Source: Flavobacteriales bacterium (GTDB taxonomy: Bacteria; Bacteroidota; Bacteroidia; Flavobacteriales_E; Vicingaceae). Taken from it: a stretch of DNA of 6,131 nt. The translations under genes were made by a program, and so were the position numbers. The notes below the pieces were generated by a model, which saw only the letters and a list, made by a program, of their open reading frames with translations, did not search any database and was not told the origin of the DNA. This document shows, in pieces, positions 6,096-6,131 of this stretch. The DNA is taken from assembly GCA_016763135.1 (NCBI GenBank), contig JAESUI010000323.1, positions 1 through 6,131 of the forward strand, read 5' to 3'. Numbering within the stretch: position 1 is the stretch's first letter; each line of letters starts with the position of its first letter.

Positions 6096-6131
6096 TAAAA
6101 AGTTATAAAATATAAAAGTAAATATTTATTA

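Noticed and set aside
6113..6120. Minus-strand TACTTTTA as a -7 element for the permease gene
   Set aside because: It lacks the final G, lies only 18 bases from the ATG against 28-32 for the other genes, and the region for a -33 element is cut by the window edge.
1..6131. Mobile element, CRISPR array, tRNA/rRNA or riboswitch
   Set aside because: No transposase, integrase, terminal or spaced direct repeats, or structured RNA signatures were seen. In particular, the start of gcvP, where a glycine riboswitch might sit in some bacteria, is outside the window.

Overview
The window looks like chromosomal DNA of a Bacteroidota bacterium, most likely a flavobacterium-like lineage. The evidence is AT-rich sequence, two proteins that pair a signal peptide with a C-terminal type IX secretion (T9SS) sorting domain, a promoter matching the Bacteroidetes consensus (TTG, 19 bp, TAnnTTTG), and no Shine-Dalgarno motif before any visible start codon. 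Nothing points to phage, plasmid, transposon, CRISPR or RNA genes.

Layout. (1) Positions 1-2131 (+) hold the last three quarters of gcvP, the PLP-dependent glycine decarboxylase of the glycine cleavage system; the gene enters from the left edge. (2) A 117-bp gap with a good Bacteroidetes promoter leads to 2249-3297 (+), a T9SS cargo gene with a choice-of-anchor-J-like domain. It is broken by a single -1 frame change confined to about 2803-2824, so it reads as an N-terminal and a C-terminal piece. A strong hairpin terminator follows. (3) A 187-bp gap with a second -7 element and a small palindrome precedes 3485-4543 (+), an intact 352-residue T9SS cargo protein whose main body I do not recognise. 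(4) A bidirectional terminator (4568-4600) separates it from a convergent two-gene unit on the minus strand. That unit is a MlaE-type permease (6095-5352) followed, with a 4-base ATGA overlap, by a MlaF-type ATPase (5355-4606). The right edge (6096-6131) is upstream sequence of the permease gene.

How they work together. The permease and ATPase should form the inner-membrane engine of an MCE-type lipid transporter serving the outer membrane. The MCE (MlaD-like) subunit is not in the visible part of this unit, because the terminator lies directly after the ATPase. The two cargo genes each have their own promoter element and terminator, so they are probably separate monocistronic units. Both have Gln at the predicted +1 position after signal peptidase. 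gcvP is a housekeeping gene with no visible functional link to its neighbours.

I found no convincing new system. The points most worth checking are the frame break in the first cargo gene, the unassigned body of the second, and the MCE engine without its substrate-binding subunit.
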